A program made the translations under genes and the position numbers. Of a stretch of DNA of 64,000 nt, positions 9,319 to 17,979 are shown one piece after another. The DNA is from Sediminitomix flava (GTDB taxonomy: Bacteria > Bacteroidota > Bacteroidia > Cytophagales > Flammeovirgaceae): positions 992,001 to 1,056,000 of the forward strand of contig NZ_QGDO01000001.1 in the NCBI RefSeq assembly GCF_003149185.1. The letters run 5' to 3'. Under the pieces are notes generated by a model, which made no database searches, was not told the origin of the DNA, and saw only the letters and a list, made by a program, of their open reading frames with translations. The first letter of the stretch is position 1, and every line of letters begins with the position of its first letter.

Positions 9319-10056
9319 TTAACTACTCACTTGTTCGCTTGTCATCCCAAATCGTCTTTCTCGATTTTGATAAGCATACAGTGCTTCGTGCAGCGTGTGC
9401 TTACGAAAATCAGGCCATAGGGTCTCAGTGAAATATAATTCAGAGTAGGCTAATTGCCAAAGCATGAAATTACTAATACGTTGTTCCCCACTGGTACGAA
9501 TCAATAATTCTGGATCAGGTATATTACGAGTACTTAAATTTTCGGTGATAGTGTCAAGGTCAATCGCATCTTCCTCAATCAAACCTGCTGCAACCTTTTT
9601 AGAAATATTTTTGATTGCATTGAGCATGTCCCACTTCCCACTATAATTCAAAGCAAGAATGAGGTTGAGTCCTGTGTTATTAGCAGTCATTGACATGGCT
9701 TCTTTTAAGGATTTTTGACAATTCCTTGGCATGGCCTCAAGATCACCAATAACTGATAATTTGACTTTATTCTCGTGAAGGCTACTGATTTCTTTATCTA
9801 TAGTTTTAACTAACAGTTGCATTAAGGCATCTACTTCCAATTTAGGACGATTCCAATTTTCTGTAGAAAATGCAAATAGTGTAAGGTATTTCACCCCTAG
9901 TTCACCACACCCCTCTGTTACTTCTCTGACCGCTTTAATAGCACTCTGATGACCAAAAACACGTCTAGCGCCTTGTTTTTTAGCCCATCGTCCATTCCCA
10001 TCCATGATTACGGCTATATGCTCCGGGATATTTGTCAGATCAATCTTCTCTTTCAT
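9319..10056 (-). CDS. uppS: Isoprenyl transferase (undecaprenyl diphosphate synthase)
   Basis: The 245-residue protein contains MDGNGRWA (catalytic Asp19), FAFSTENW, and the C-terminal RTSGEQRISNF and AYSELYF motifs of cis-prenyltransferases. It makes undecaprenyl diphosphate from farnesyl diphosphate and isopentenyl diphosphate, the lipid carrier for peptidoglycan and surface glycans. It is the first gene of an operon with bamA, 57 bp away. A strong Bacteroidota-type promoter lies about 50 bp upstream. Confidence 0.95.
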   Translation of the reverse strand: MKEKIDLTNIPEHIAVIMDGNGRWAKKQGARRVFGHQSAIKAVREVTEGCGELGVKYLTLFAFSTENWNRPKLEVDALMQLLVKTIDKEISSLHENKVKLSVIGDLEAMPRNCQKSLKEAMSMTANNTGLNLILALNYSGKWDMLNAIKNISKKVAAGLIEEDAIDLDTITENLSTRNIPDPELLIRTSGEQRISNFMLWQLAYSELYFTETLWPDFRKHTLHEALYAYQNRERRFGMTSEQVSS

Positions 10057-10103
10057 TTATACTACAGTCTTAGTTAATGCTTACACATTTTGCTAATGAT
10101 CAA

Positions 10104-10134
10104 CAAAAATAGTCTTATAAGTTAGTTTCACAAA
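10104..10134 (-). promoter_or_regulatory. Promoter of the uppS-bamA operon
   Basis: On the minus strand TTTG (10131-10134) is followed after 19 bp by TATTTTTG (10104-10111). This is an exact fit to the Bacteroidota TTTG-N19-TAnnTTTG consensus, about 50 bp before the uppS start. Confidence 0.65.
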
Positions 10135-10289
10135 ATAGTTCCTTCATTTCGCCTTGATCTATCAATAATTTCTTAATAAAAATTTATTCACGTTTATTCG
10201 AAATTTATAAATCCAAAGTTACAATGTTTCAGTTTTCACAAACCTTTTCTTTCATTTAAGAAGATTTAACTGCAAAAGATAATTTTGAT

Positions 10290-12242
10290 TTACCTATATG
10301 GGATTATTTCTGGACGCCTACTTTCAAAACCTTTAATCTCAAAAGGGATACTAGTACTCAGCCGTATACTAAACTTCGACTGTTCGGGTATATCATTGGG
10401 TATATAGCCTATTTCTAACTCCAAAATATTAATTGACAAGTTTTCATTTAGTGTCCGAAGTCCGAAGCCAAGACTATGGTACCTAGGAGATTTAAAAATA
10501 CTGTCAGATGTATTTTGTGCAATCGTACCAACACTCCAAAATCCAAAAAACGCAATCTTAAAGCCATAAAACTGATAAGGGCTGAAGAATACAATTTCAG
10601 GCTCAACTACAGCTCTTTTTTTTCCAAAAAGTTCACGTGATCTCACATTATTCAAACCTACATCTCTGTTCAAAATGACAGAATCACTTTCAAAGCGATT
10701 AATTCCATTTAAATAATTGAGATTGATGAAGTAGCGAAAATTCCAGTCTCCTTTTCTAAAAAGTCTAGAGAAGTGAACAAGCTCTACATTGATCACCCCT
10801 TGATCTAAACGAGCACTATCTATAAAACTTCCTAAATTGAGTTCTGCCCGATAATACCCCCCTTTCTTATTTTTTTGACCAGAAGCAACAGTTACAGCAC
10901 CATAATAGCGGTCTTCAAATTCTCCATTTTCATATCCGCCTGTAAATTGAAGAAGGTGCCCGAGTGGAATATCCTCTGTTCTACCAAATCCACGTACTAA
11001 AGAAGTGACATAGAATTTACGATCAGACACACCAATATTTGCCAAATACTGATCATAATTATGATAATTGTAATTGAGGTTTTCCTCAACAGCAGGTCTA
11101 ATCGTATAATTCTGCCGATTAAAACCAACTGAAGTGATCAAGCGATAATTATATTCATTGCTAAGTTTATATGCTCTACCAAACCATGCATCTGCAAAGG
11201 TACCTTCAGTATCCATCCGATTACCTAAAGTATCAATTTCTAAGGCCCGTCTTCGCAATTCATAGCGTCCTCCAACACCTCCTGCATATTTAGTGAGTGG
11301 AGAGAAAAACTCTCTTTCTAAGCGAATCCCTTGCAATTCCCGATCTGCATGCGACTCATAATCACCTTCTAGTCTGATAAATGAACCTCCAATATTTACA
11401 ATTTCATACTCAATATCTACGCCTAAATTTGGTGGTTCATCTCCTCTATAAACTCCTTCGAGTGTAAGGCGGTGTCCTAAACCTGCAATATTGCCATGTC
11501 TCAATCCGAAATCAAACCTAGAAGTAGAGCCGTAAGAGCCAACAGGAATAATAGCCCATTGATCTTTTGTCACAATTTGTAAAGACACAGAATCTTCTGA
11601 TTGGGTAGGAAAAAGGTTGATACGGGCATCTTTAATAAATGACAATTGACGGATAAGACGCTCACTGTCATACATTTTAGCAGCAACGACCTTTTCACCT
11701 TTTTTTACGATCAAGTTATTTCGGACAACATGCCTTCGCGTTAGCGTATGAATTTTATTAGCCCAAGCCTCAAAACGATCGACACTTGCCCTACTATAGC
11801 CATCTACACTTGTACCAAAAGGGGGAAGCCGTATAATCTCAACATCTTTAATAATTTTTCCTTCATATGCAGTCCAATATTCTTCCCTCCGAGAATCTCG
11901 AACTTTAGCCGGTTTGTTATTACTTCGATCAAAAAACCAAGAATACAACTGTCTTCCAACTCTACTCTGATCCGCTTTAATCTTCAAAGAATCTAAAAAC
12001 TGCTCTGTTCGTTCCACATCCAAAGAGTCAAAACTGTACTCCATATCTACAGGGACTTCTAACACAGTATCTCGCTCAAAAGAGTAGACACTATCCCCGA
12101 TTACGATAGACTGATATGCTCTCACTCGAATTGTCTGATAAACCTTTAGGGAATCGTCTTGAGCAAAACCTAAAAGTGTTTCAAACAACAGAATAATCAG
12201 CAGTATTATTTTTTTAGAGCTTTTGAAACTCAAGCTATTCAT
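10290..12242 (-). CDS. BamA/TamA-like outer-membrane barrel protein with POTRA-type region
   Basis: The 650-residue protein has a signal peptide (1-27, LLGFAQ). A soluble region (about 120-225) contains one POTRA-like unit (LIRQLSFIKDARINLFP, then VSLQIVTKDQW). The rest is a predicted beta barrel of alternating aromatic strands with many Tyr/Asn/Arg. The plan is that of the Omp85 superfamily, but with fewer POTRA units than BamA and no VRGF-like motif that I can place. It probably sits in the outer membrane, either moving a protein or lipid or serving as a structural barrel. It is upstream of uppS-bamA on the same strand but separated by 233 bp and that operon's own promoter. A specific function cannot be assigned. 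Confidence 0.7.
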   Translation of the reverse strand: MNSLSFKSSKKIILLIILLFETLLGFAQDDSLKVYQTIRVRAYQSIVIGDSVYSFERDTVLEVPVDMEYSFDSLDVERTEQFLDSLKIKADQSRVGRQLYSWFFDRSNNKPAKVRDSRREEYWTAYEGKIIKDVEIIRLPPFGTSVDGYSRASVDRFEAWANKIHTLTRRHVVRNNLIVKKGEKVVAAKMYDSERLIRQLSFIKDARINLFPTQSEDSVSLQIVTKDQWAIIPVGSYGSTSRFDFGLRHGNIAGLGHRLTLEGVYRGDEPPNLGVDIEYEIVNIGGSFIRLEGDYESHADRELQGIRLEREFFSPLTKYAGGVGGRYELRRRALEIDTLGNRMDTEGTFADAWFGRAYKLSNEYNYRLITSVGFNRQNYTIRPAVEENLNYNYHNYDQYLANIGVSDRKFYVTSLVRGFGRTEDIPLGHLLQFTGGYENGEFEDRYYGAVTVASGQKNKKGGYYRAELNLGSFIDSARLDQGVINVELVHFSRLFRKGDWNFRYFINLNYLNGINRFESDSVILNRDVGLNNVRSRELFGKKRAVVEPEIVFFSPYQFYGFKIAFFGFWSVGTIAQNTSDSIFKSPRYHSLGFGLRTLNENLSINILELEIGYIPNDIPEQSKFSIRLSTSIPFEIKGFESRRPEIIPYR

Positions 12243-12436
12243 TTAAAACTATCGGCCTTTGGTTTTTAGTGATAAAAAGCTTCCTCTTTTCAATTCTGTA
12301 AACAGTGAATTTATATGGTTTAGCTTTAGTCAAGCTATTAAAAAAGCTATATGCTGAGGAAATTGTATTATATTTATTTACAAAAAAGCTAATAATTGTT
12401 CAATACCAACACAATTTCCAATAAACAATCTTTAAT

Positions 12437-12955
12437 ATGCTGAAAAAATCAATTTTATACTTTTCACATACTATCCAAAAGCTGAATGAACATATTGGAA
12501 AAGCGATCTCTTGGCTTGCTCTTCTTTTAGTTTTACTAATCTGTCTAGATGTATTTCAGCGCTACGTTCTGAGTTACTCCACACCTGCTATTGCTGAACT
12601 TGAGTGGCACTTATTTGCAATTCTTTTTCTTATTGGAGCGGCTTACACCTTAAAACACGATAAACATGTTCGAGTAGATGTGTTTTACAATCGTTTTTCA
12701 CCTAAAAACAAAGCACTCGTAAATATCTTTGGTACTATTCTTTTTCTCTTTCCATTTGCGTGGATTATACTCAAGGCTAGTATTCCATATATTGAAGCAT
12801 CTTACGCCATCAACGAAAGCTCTACTGACCCAGGTGGATTACCTGCTCGTTACCTGATCAAATCAAGTATTTTTATTGGTTTTACACTATTGCTCCTTCA
12901 GGGATTTTCTCTAATCATCAACTCCATGTTAGTCATTTGGAATCAAGAAGATTAA
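12437..12955 (+). CDS. dctQ: TRAP transporter small permease (DctQ family)
   Basis: A 172-residue membrane protein with four hydrophobic segments (about 20-40, 52-68, 92-112, 135-160). It contains the DctQ-typical EWHLFAILFLIGAAYTLKHDKHVRVD and a loop with DPGGLPARYLIK. It is the small subunit of a sodium-driven tripartite (TRAP) importer. The large subunit follows after 31 bp. No DctP-type periplasmic binding protein is encoded next to it or anywhere in the window. Confidence 0.9.
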   Translation: MLKKSILYFSHTIQKLNEHIGKAISWLALLLVLLICLDVFQRYVLSYSTPAIAELEWHLFAILFLIGAAYTLKHDKHVRVDVFYNRFSPKNKALVNIFGTILFLFPFAWIILKASIPYIEASYAINESSTDPGGLPARYLIKSSIFIGFTLLLLQGFSLIINSMLVIWNQED

Positions 12956-12986
12956 ACACATCACATCAAGCTAACTTTACTAAATC

Positions 12987-14291
12987 ATGATTGTCCTTTT
13001 ACTTTTTGCTACCTTATTCATTGCCTTACTTTTTGGCTATCCTGTTGCTTTTACATTAGCAGGTGTTTCTATTATTTTCGGATATTTCGTTTTTGGGATA
13101 GACCTTTTCTACCTTCTTCCATTACGTATTTTCGGTACGATGAGTAATCAGTTACTGATGGCTGTTCCGCTATTTGTATTTATGGGGGTAATGCTTGAGA
13201 AATCCGGTATAGCAGAACGACTACTGAATATTATGAGCCTTTTGCTTGGGCGTTTGAGAGGGGGACTCGCTATTTCAGTCATTTTGGTAGGAACGATGCT
13301 CGCTGCTTCCACAGGAATAGTAGGCGCGACAGTCGTTACTATGGGTTTGCTCAGTCTGCCTATTATGCTGAAAAAAGGATACAGACCTGAGATAGCAACA
13401 GGCGTGATTGCTTCATCGGGGACACTCGGGCAAATCATACCTCCAAGTATTGTACTTGTTCTTCTAGGAAGTGTTATGAATGTTTCTGTCGGAGATTTAT
13501 TTATAGGTGCTGTCATTCCTGGCATTTTGCTAGTCGGACTTTATATCGCTTATATTTTTATTTTGAGCATTGTCCGACCAAAAGATATCCCATCAATCTC
13601 AACCGATGCTTTAACTGAATTCAAAAATCAAGAAGGCTTTGTAAAAACTATTATCAGTGCTTTTGTTCTTCCGTTCTTACTTGTCTTAGCGGTATTAGGC
13701 TCCATTTTCACAGGTATTGCCTCTCCTACTGAGGCTGCTGGAGTTGGTGCTTTTGTTGCGACTTTACTGACTGCATTTGAGAAAAAATTAAATCTCAACA
13801 TTCTAAAAGAAGTCATGCGAGAAACTACATTTCTCACGAGTATGGTATTTCTGATTCTAGTAGGGGCAACTTCTTTTGGTCTTGTTTTTAGAGGTATTGG
13901 TGGGGATGAAATTTTAATTTCGTTTATTCATTCTTCAGAATTATCACCAATAGGATTTTTACTCATTGTCATGCTGGGGATGTTCATTCTTGGCTTCTTT
14001 ATCGACTTCATAGAAATCGTTTTTATTTTCATGCCTGTAGTCACCCCTATTTTCCAAGCTTATGACATGAATTTAGTTTGGGTAGCCATCTTGGTTTCTC
14101 TGAATTTGCAAACCTCATTTCTGACTCCTCCATTCGGATTTTCATTGTTTTATTTAAAAGGCGTTGCGCCGCCATCGGTTCGAACGTCTCACCTGTACAG
14201 AGGTATCATCCCTTTTATCCTAATCCAATTATTGGTACTTAGTATCGTGATGTTTTTCCCAGAAGTAGTTACTTTTTTAGGTTCTCAATAA
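12987..14291 (+). CDS. dctM: TRAP transporter large permease (DctM family)
   Basis: The 434-residue protein has about 12 transmembrane segments. It shows the DctM motifs FVFMGVMLEKSG, the repeated GxxxPPS-type hairpins (GQIIPPSIVLV at about 150 and LNLQTSFLTPPFGF at about 375), and SPTEAAG. It forms the transport channel of a TRAP importer, probably for an organic acid. The substrate would be set by a DctP protein, which is missing locally. The gene is co-transcribed with dctQ. Confidence 0.92.
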   Translation: MIVLLLFATLFIALLFGYPVAFTLAGVSIIFGYFVFGIDLFYLLPLRIFGTMSNQLLMAVPLFVFMGVMLEKSGIAERLLNIMSLLLGRLRGGLAISVILVGTMLAASTGIVGATVVTMGLLSLPIMLKKGYRPEIATGVIASSGTLGQIIPPSIVLVLLGSVMNVSVGDLFIGAVIPGILLVGLYIAYIFILSIVRPKDIPSISTDALTEFKNQEGFVKTIISAFVLPFLLVLAVLGSIFTGIASPTEAAGVGAFVATLLTAFEKKLNLNILKEVMRETTFLTSMVFLILVGATSFGLVFRGIGGDEILISFIHSSELSPIGFLLIVMLGMFILGFFIDFIEIVFIFMPVVTPIFQAYDMNLVWVAILVSLNLQTSFLTPPFGFSLFYLKGVAPPSVRTSHLYRGIIPFILIQLLVLSIVMFFPEVVTFLGSQ

Positions 14292-14409
14292 AACGTGATC
14301 GTATCCTAACAAGCTCAAACATAAGCTAATTTGCAAATCTTGTTGTTCTATAAGTATTACTTTCGTTGATGTAGTAAATACACCTCGATATAAAAATCAC
14401 AAAATACTT

Positions 14410-15588
14410 ATGGCAAAACTTAAAGGGATAAAACTTGGGCTTCTCCCCAAGCTCATCATTGCAATATTTATAGGAATCGGCTTAGGTAACTTAGATTATT
14501 TCTGGATCATTCGCCTCTTGGCTACTTTCAATGAGATTTTCGGGAATTACCTAGGCTTCATGATTCCACTAATCATTATCGGATTCATTGTACCAGGAAT
14601 TGGAGATTTAGGAAGTGGAGCAGGGAAACTACTAGCCCTTACCGCTGGTTTAGCGTACTTATCCACAATCACGGCAGGTGCTATAGCTTATGGTGTGAAT
14701 TCGGTGGTCTTACCCAATTTATTGGAAACAGGTTCCTTTTCATTAGAGTCTTTCTCAACCTCAGAAGGCGGCATTACTCCTTATTTCACTGTTGAAATGC
14801 CTCCACTTATGGGAGTAATGTCGGCTTTGTTATTAGCATTTACACTTGGACTCGGGATCACTATTCAGAAAGGGAATGCATTAAAAAACATAGCAAATGA
14901 GTTCCAATTGATTATAGAGAAAATAATTACACTAATTATCATTCCTCTACTTCCGTTTCACATTGCTGGTATTTTCGCCCAGATGACTTACACTGGTCAA
15001 TCCACTTTAGTCTTATCCGTATTTATCAAAGTATTTCTAGTGATTTTTGCACTTCACTTTATAATGCTTTCTATCCAATATACCATTGCTGGAATCTTAA
15101 GTAAACAATCGCCTCTAAAACTATTAAAGACGATGCTTCCTGCATATTTTACGGCCATTGGTACACAATCTTCGGCAGCGACTATTCCTGTTACGCTTCG
15201 ACAAGTCATCAAGAATAATGTAAGAGAAGATATAGCAGACTTTACGGTTCCATTATGTGCCACAATTCATTTGTCTGGTAGTACGATTACACTTACAAGT
15301 TGTGCAATGGCTATTATGATGCTTAACGGTATGCCTACAGAATTTGGGGCTATCTTCGGTTTTATAATGATGCTAGGTGTGACCATGATTGCAGCTCCGG
15401 GTGTTCCTGGTGGTGCTGTAGTGGCTGCACTTGGCTTGCTCGAAACCATGTTAGGTTTCCCGCCTACCTTAACTTCTCTGATGATTGCTCTTTATATGGC
15501 TCAAGATAGTTTCGGTACAGCTTGTAATGTCACAGGAGATGGTGCAATTTCTATTATGGTTGACCAACTTTCTGGAACGAAAAAATAA
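14410..15588 (+). CDS. Dicarboxylate/amino acid:cation symporter (DAACS family)
   Basis: The 392-residue protein has about eight membrane segments plus re-entrant loops. The family signatures are QSSAATIPVTLRQV (the serine-rich HP1 hairpin), VPLCATIHLSGST (TM7 region), and a GVPGGAVVAALG HP2 hairpin near residue 335. It imports a dicarboxylate or acidic amino acid with Na+ or H+. It lies 118 bp after dctM on the same strand. Two organic-acid importers side by side suggest a shared substrate class. A strong terminator follows. Confidence 0.9.
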   Translation: MAKLKGIKLGLLPKLIIAIFIGIGLGNLDYFWIIRLLATFNEIFGNYLGFMIPLIIIGFIVPGIGDLGSGAGKLLALTAGLAYLSTITAGAIAYGVNSVVLPNLLETGSFSLESFSTSEGGITPYFTVEMPPLMGVMSALLLAFTLGLGITIQKGNALKNIANEFQLIIEKIITLIIIPLLPFHIAGIFAQMTYTGQSTLVLSVFIKVFLVIFALHFIMLSIQYTIAGILSKQSPLKLLKTMLPAYFTAIGTQSSAATIPVTLRQVIKNNVREDIADFTVPLCATIHLSGSTITLTSCAMAIMMLNGMPTEFGAIFGFIMMLGVTMIAAPGVPGGAVVAALGLLETMLGFPPTLTSLMIALYMAQDSFGTACNVTGDGAISIMVDQLSGTKK

Positions 15589-15610
15589 TTTCCAACATAT
15601 TATGAATAGA

Positions 15611-15650
15611 AAAGGTCAATAGAATTTAAGTTTCTATTGACCTTTTTTTG
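15611..15650 (+). terminator. Intrinsic terminator after the DAACS symporter gene
   Basis: A 14-bp perfect stem (15611-15624 with 15632-15645) is followed by a T run. The stem is symmetric enough to serve the convergent OmpA-like gene as well. Confidence 0.88.
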
Positions 15651-15670
15651 AATGAGGAAAACTATAGTCT

Positions 15671-17689
15671 TTAAATCTCTAAAACCTTAAATTCAACCCT
15701 TCTATTCATCTTTTTTGACTTATAATCTCGTTTTTGGGTAAGTGGCTTTGTACTTCCAAAAGCCTGTGTCTGAATACGATTCTCTTCAATACCATTATCT
15801 TTAAGGTATTTCTTCACCGTCTGAACTCTTTGTTCCGAAAGCGCTAAATTAATTTCAGGATCACCATCTAAATCCGTATGTCCTTCCAATAAGATTTTCA
15901 AGGTCGGATTTCCTTCTAGAACAGCCAACAATCGTTGTAATTCCGTCACTGACTCATACATTACCTCCGCTTTACTTTGCACAAAAATCAAATCCTTTAA
16001 ATTAATTCGTTGTCCAATTTTCAGTGGGTGCAACACAAGGTCAATCTGAGCATACGAACTCTCACCAGAAAGCTCCACTTTTTGCTCAGAAAGGTAATAT
16101 CCTTTCACATCAGACTTGAAAGTAAAACTTTGAGAAGCAGGTAAAATCACCTTAAACTCTCCCGTTTTCAGATTAGGAGTGAAAAAACCCTCTGTCTTAC
16201 CTTCACGGTTCTGATACATGACTTGAGCAAAGATATTTTCATTTGTTTCTGCATCATAAATTCTTCCACGCACTTCTACTACTTTCTTTGGGGCTAAATT
16301 TTTAGGTACATTAAACGTATAGATATCAGCTCCTTTCCCTTCTGTATCTAAGCTCACATAAAAGCCTTGTTTCCCTTTCGCATCCATACAGAATGAAACC
16401 TGAGAACCTTCATTATTGACTTTCTTTCCTAAATTCACTGGTTTAGACCAATTCTCCCATGTCTCATCCAAACGCTTACTCATATAAATATCAGCCTGTC
16501 CGTAGCCGCTATAACCTGTAGAAGAAAAGTATAGTGTTTCTCCATCAGGGGCCAAGAAAGGTGTCATTTCATGAGATGCTGTATTGATCGAACTGCCAAG
16601 ATTTAAAGGAGCTGACCACTTTCCACCTTCACCTCTAAAACTCACATAAAGATCTCTTTCGCCAAACGAATAATCTGTTTGTTGAATAGACATAATCATC
16701 ACCCGATTATTCGTTGCTAAATAGAAGTCTCCAATATTTGAATTATTCTGAAAATCTGGAATTTCAAGAGGAACAGGTAATCGATCTGAGTTTTCATTTG
16801 CTATAGAAAGTCCTTTCGCCATTTCTCCATTCTCTAAATACACATTACCCAATAGCATATTCCCATTGAGATCAATTGCACAGACATAATTATTCCCTGT
16901 ATTATTAATCGGAGGACTTAATAATTTAGGTGTACCCCAATAGTTTCCTTTTCGGTCAACATACCAAATATCATCCATTTTTTTGTCACCATAATTTTTA
17001 GGATGACCTCTTCGTACAAAGTACAATCTATTCCCGTCAGGACTAATGACTGGGTTGATTTCATCGAATGATGTATTTAAAGCGCCCTTTACTTTCTCTA
17101 CCTTAAACTCCATCAACTCTTTCCCCTCATAAACAACAATTTTAGGCTTCACCTCACTATCAGAAATTCCTATGGCATCAATATGATTAAAACCTTTCAC
17201 CTTTGAAGTTGACAGGAGAACCTTCACTTCTTTTACTTTATAATCGGTGAGTTCGGGCAACATATAAGAATATAATCCTCCTTTTGTTTTTGAATTTTTG
17301 AACTCGTCTTTTGTATAAACAACATGATATCCATTCCCTTCATCGATAAACATGATTTTAGATACAGCTCCTGGGTTATACGTTTCTGCAACCAATACTT
17401 GTTTTACTGCTTGCGCTTCAGCAAAACGTACATGAATCCATTCGGGAAAACTTGAAGAAGGAGAAGCTGGCGACCAAGCGCAACTAGAATTTCCTATTGC
17501 AGGTAATTTATTAGGTTCGCCTAAAGCTTGTGTTGCTTTATATTGGGTATTAATCTTTCCTTTTAATTTATACTCAGTAGAAACGCCTACCACTTCACTA
17601 GCCCACTGAACTTTTTGAGCAATAGAATATGGTATAGCGAAAACTAATAAACAGAGAAAAAGAATAAGTTTAGGTAATTGTGGTTTCAT
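15671..17689 (-). CDS. OmpA-family protein with PD40 beta-propeller and N-terminal sandwich domain
   Basis: The product is 672 residues from the ATG at 17687-17689, which opens a signal peptide (MKPQLPKLILFLCLLVFA, ending SIAQ); the upstream extension to 17788 has no signal. Residues about 25-180 form a beta-sandwich-like region (QALGEPNKLP, FPEWIHVRF) resembling discoidin-type binding domains. Residues about 200-470 carry PD40/WD40-like repeats (NPVISPDGNRLYFVR, MTPFLAPDGETLYFSS). A CnaB/CarboxypepD_reg-like domain (about 475-560) follows. The C-terminal OmpA domain (about 570-672) has the murein-binding GHTDLDGD and LSEQRVQTVKKYL. It probably anchors to peptidoglycan from the outer membrane. 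PorE of the type IX system has a similar set of domains, but it also has TPRs, which I do not see here. Confidence 0.85.
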   Translation of the reverse strand: MKPQLPKLILFLCLLVFAIPYSIAQKVQWASEVVGVSTEYKLKGKINTQYKATQALGEPNKLPAIGNSSCAWSPASPSSSFPEWIHVRFAEAQAVKQVLVAETYNPGAVSKIMFIDEGNGYHVVYTKDEFKNSKTKGGLYSYMLPELTDYKVKEVKVLLSTSKVKGFNHIDAIGISDSEVKPKIVVYEGKELMEFKVEKVKGALNTSFDEINPVISPDGNRLYFVRRGHPKNYGDKKMDDIWYVDRKGNYWGTPKLLSPPINNTGNNYVCAIDLNGNMLLGNVYLENGEMAKGLSIANENSDRLPVPLEIPDFQNNSNIGDFYLATNNRVMIMSIQQTDYSFGERDLYVSFRGEGGKWSAPLNLGSSINTASHEMTPFLAPDGETLYFSSTGYSGYGQADIYMSKRLDETWENWSKPVNLGKKVNNEGSQVSFCMDAKGKQGFYVSLDTEGKGADIYTFNVPKNLAPKKVVEVRGRIYDAETNENIFAQVMYQNREGKTEGFFTPNLKTGEFKVILPASQSFTFKSDVKGYYLSEQKVELSGESSYAQIDLVLHPLKIGQRINLKDLIFVQSKAEVMYESVTELQRLLAVLEGNPTLKILLEGHTDLDGDPEINLALSEQRVQTVKKYLKDNGIEENRIQTQAFGSTKPLTQKRDYKSKKMNRRVEFKVLEI

Positions 17690-17979
17690 ACAACTATCAA
17701 TTGACGGTTTGAATATCACCAAAGAATCATCTGGCTTAAAGTATTGAAAGATGTAAAAAAACACATTTGAAAAAATGTCAATTCGCAACTGTATCTCACA
17801 CAGTTACCTTTTACTAGCATAATACATTTTCTAAGTTCAGGCATTTTCATACATAGGCGATAATACATCACTTTACTAAGAAAAGTCACTTTAAATAAGT
17901 ACAATGCTTAATTGATTAACCTCTATCGTCTATTTTATACTTCCCTTTTTAACCCATTATTCACCCAATATCAATTATT

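Noticed and set aside
13148-13525. A 125-residue minus-strand frame inside dctM
   Set aside because: It is a shadow of a membrane-protein gene in the opposite frame, and it lacks a start context or family pattern.
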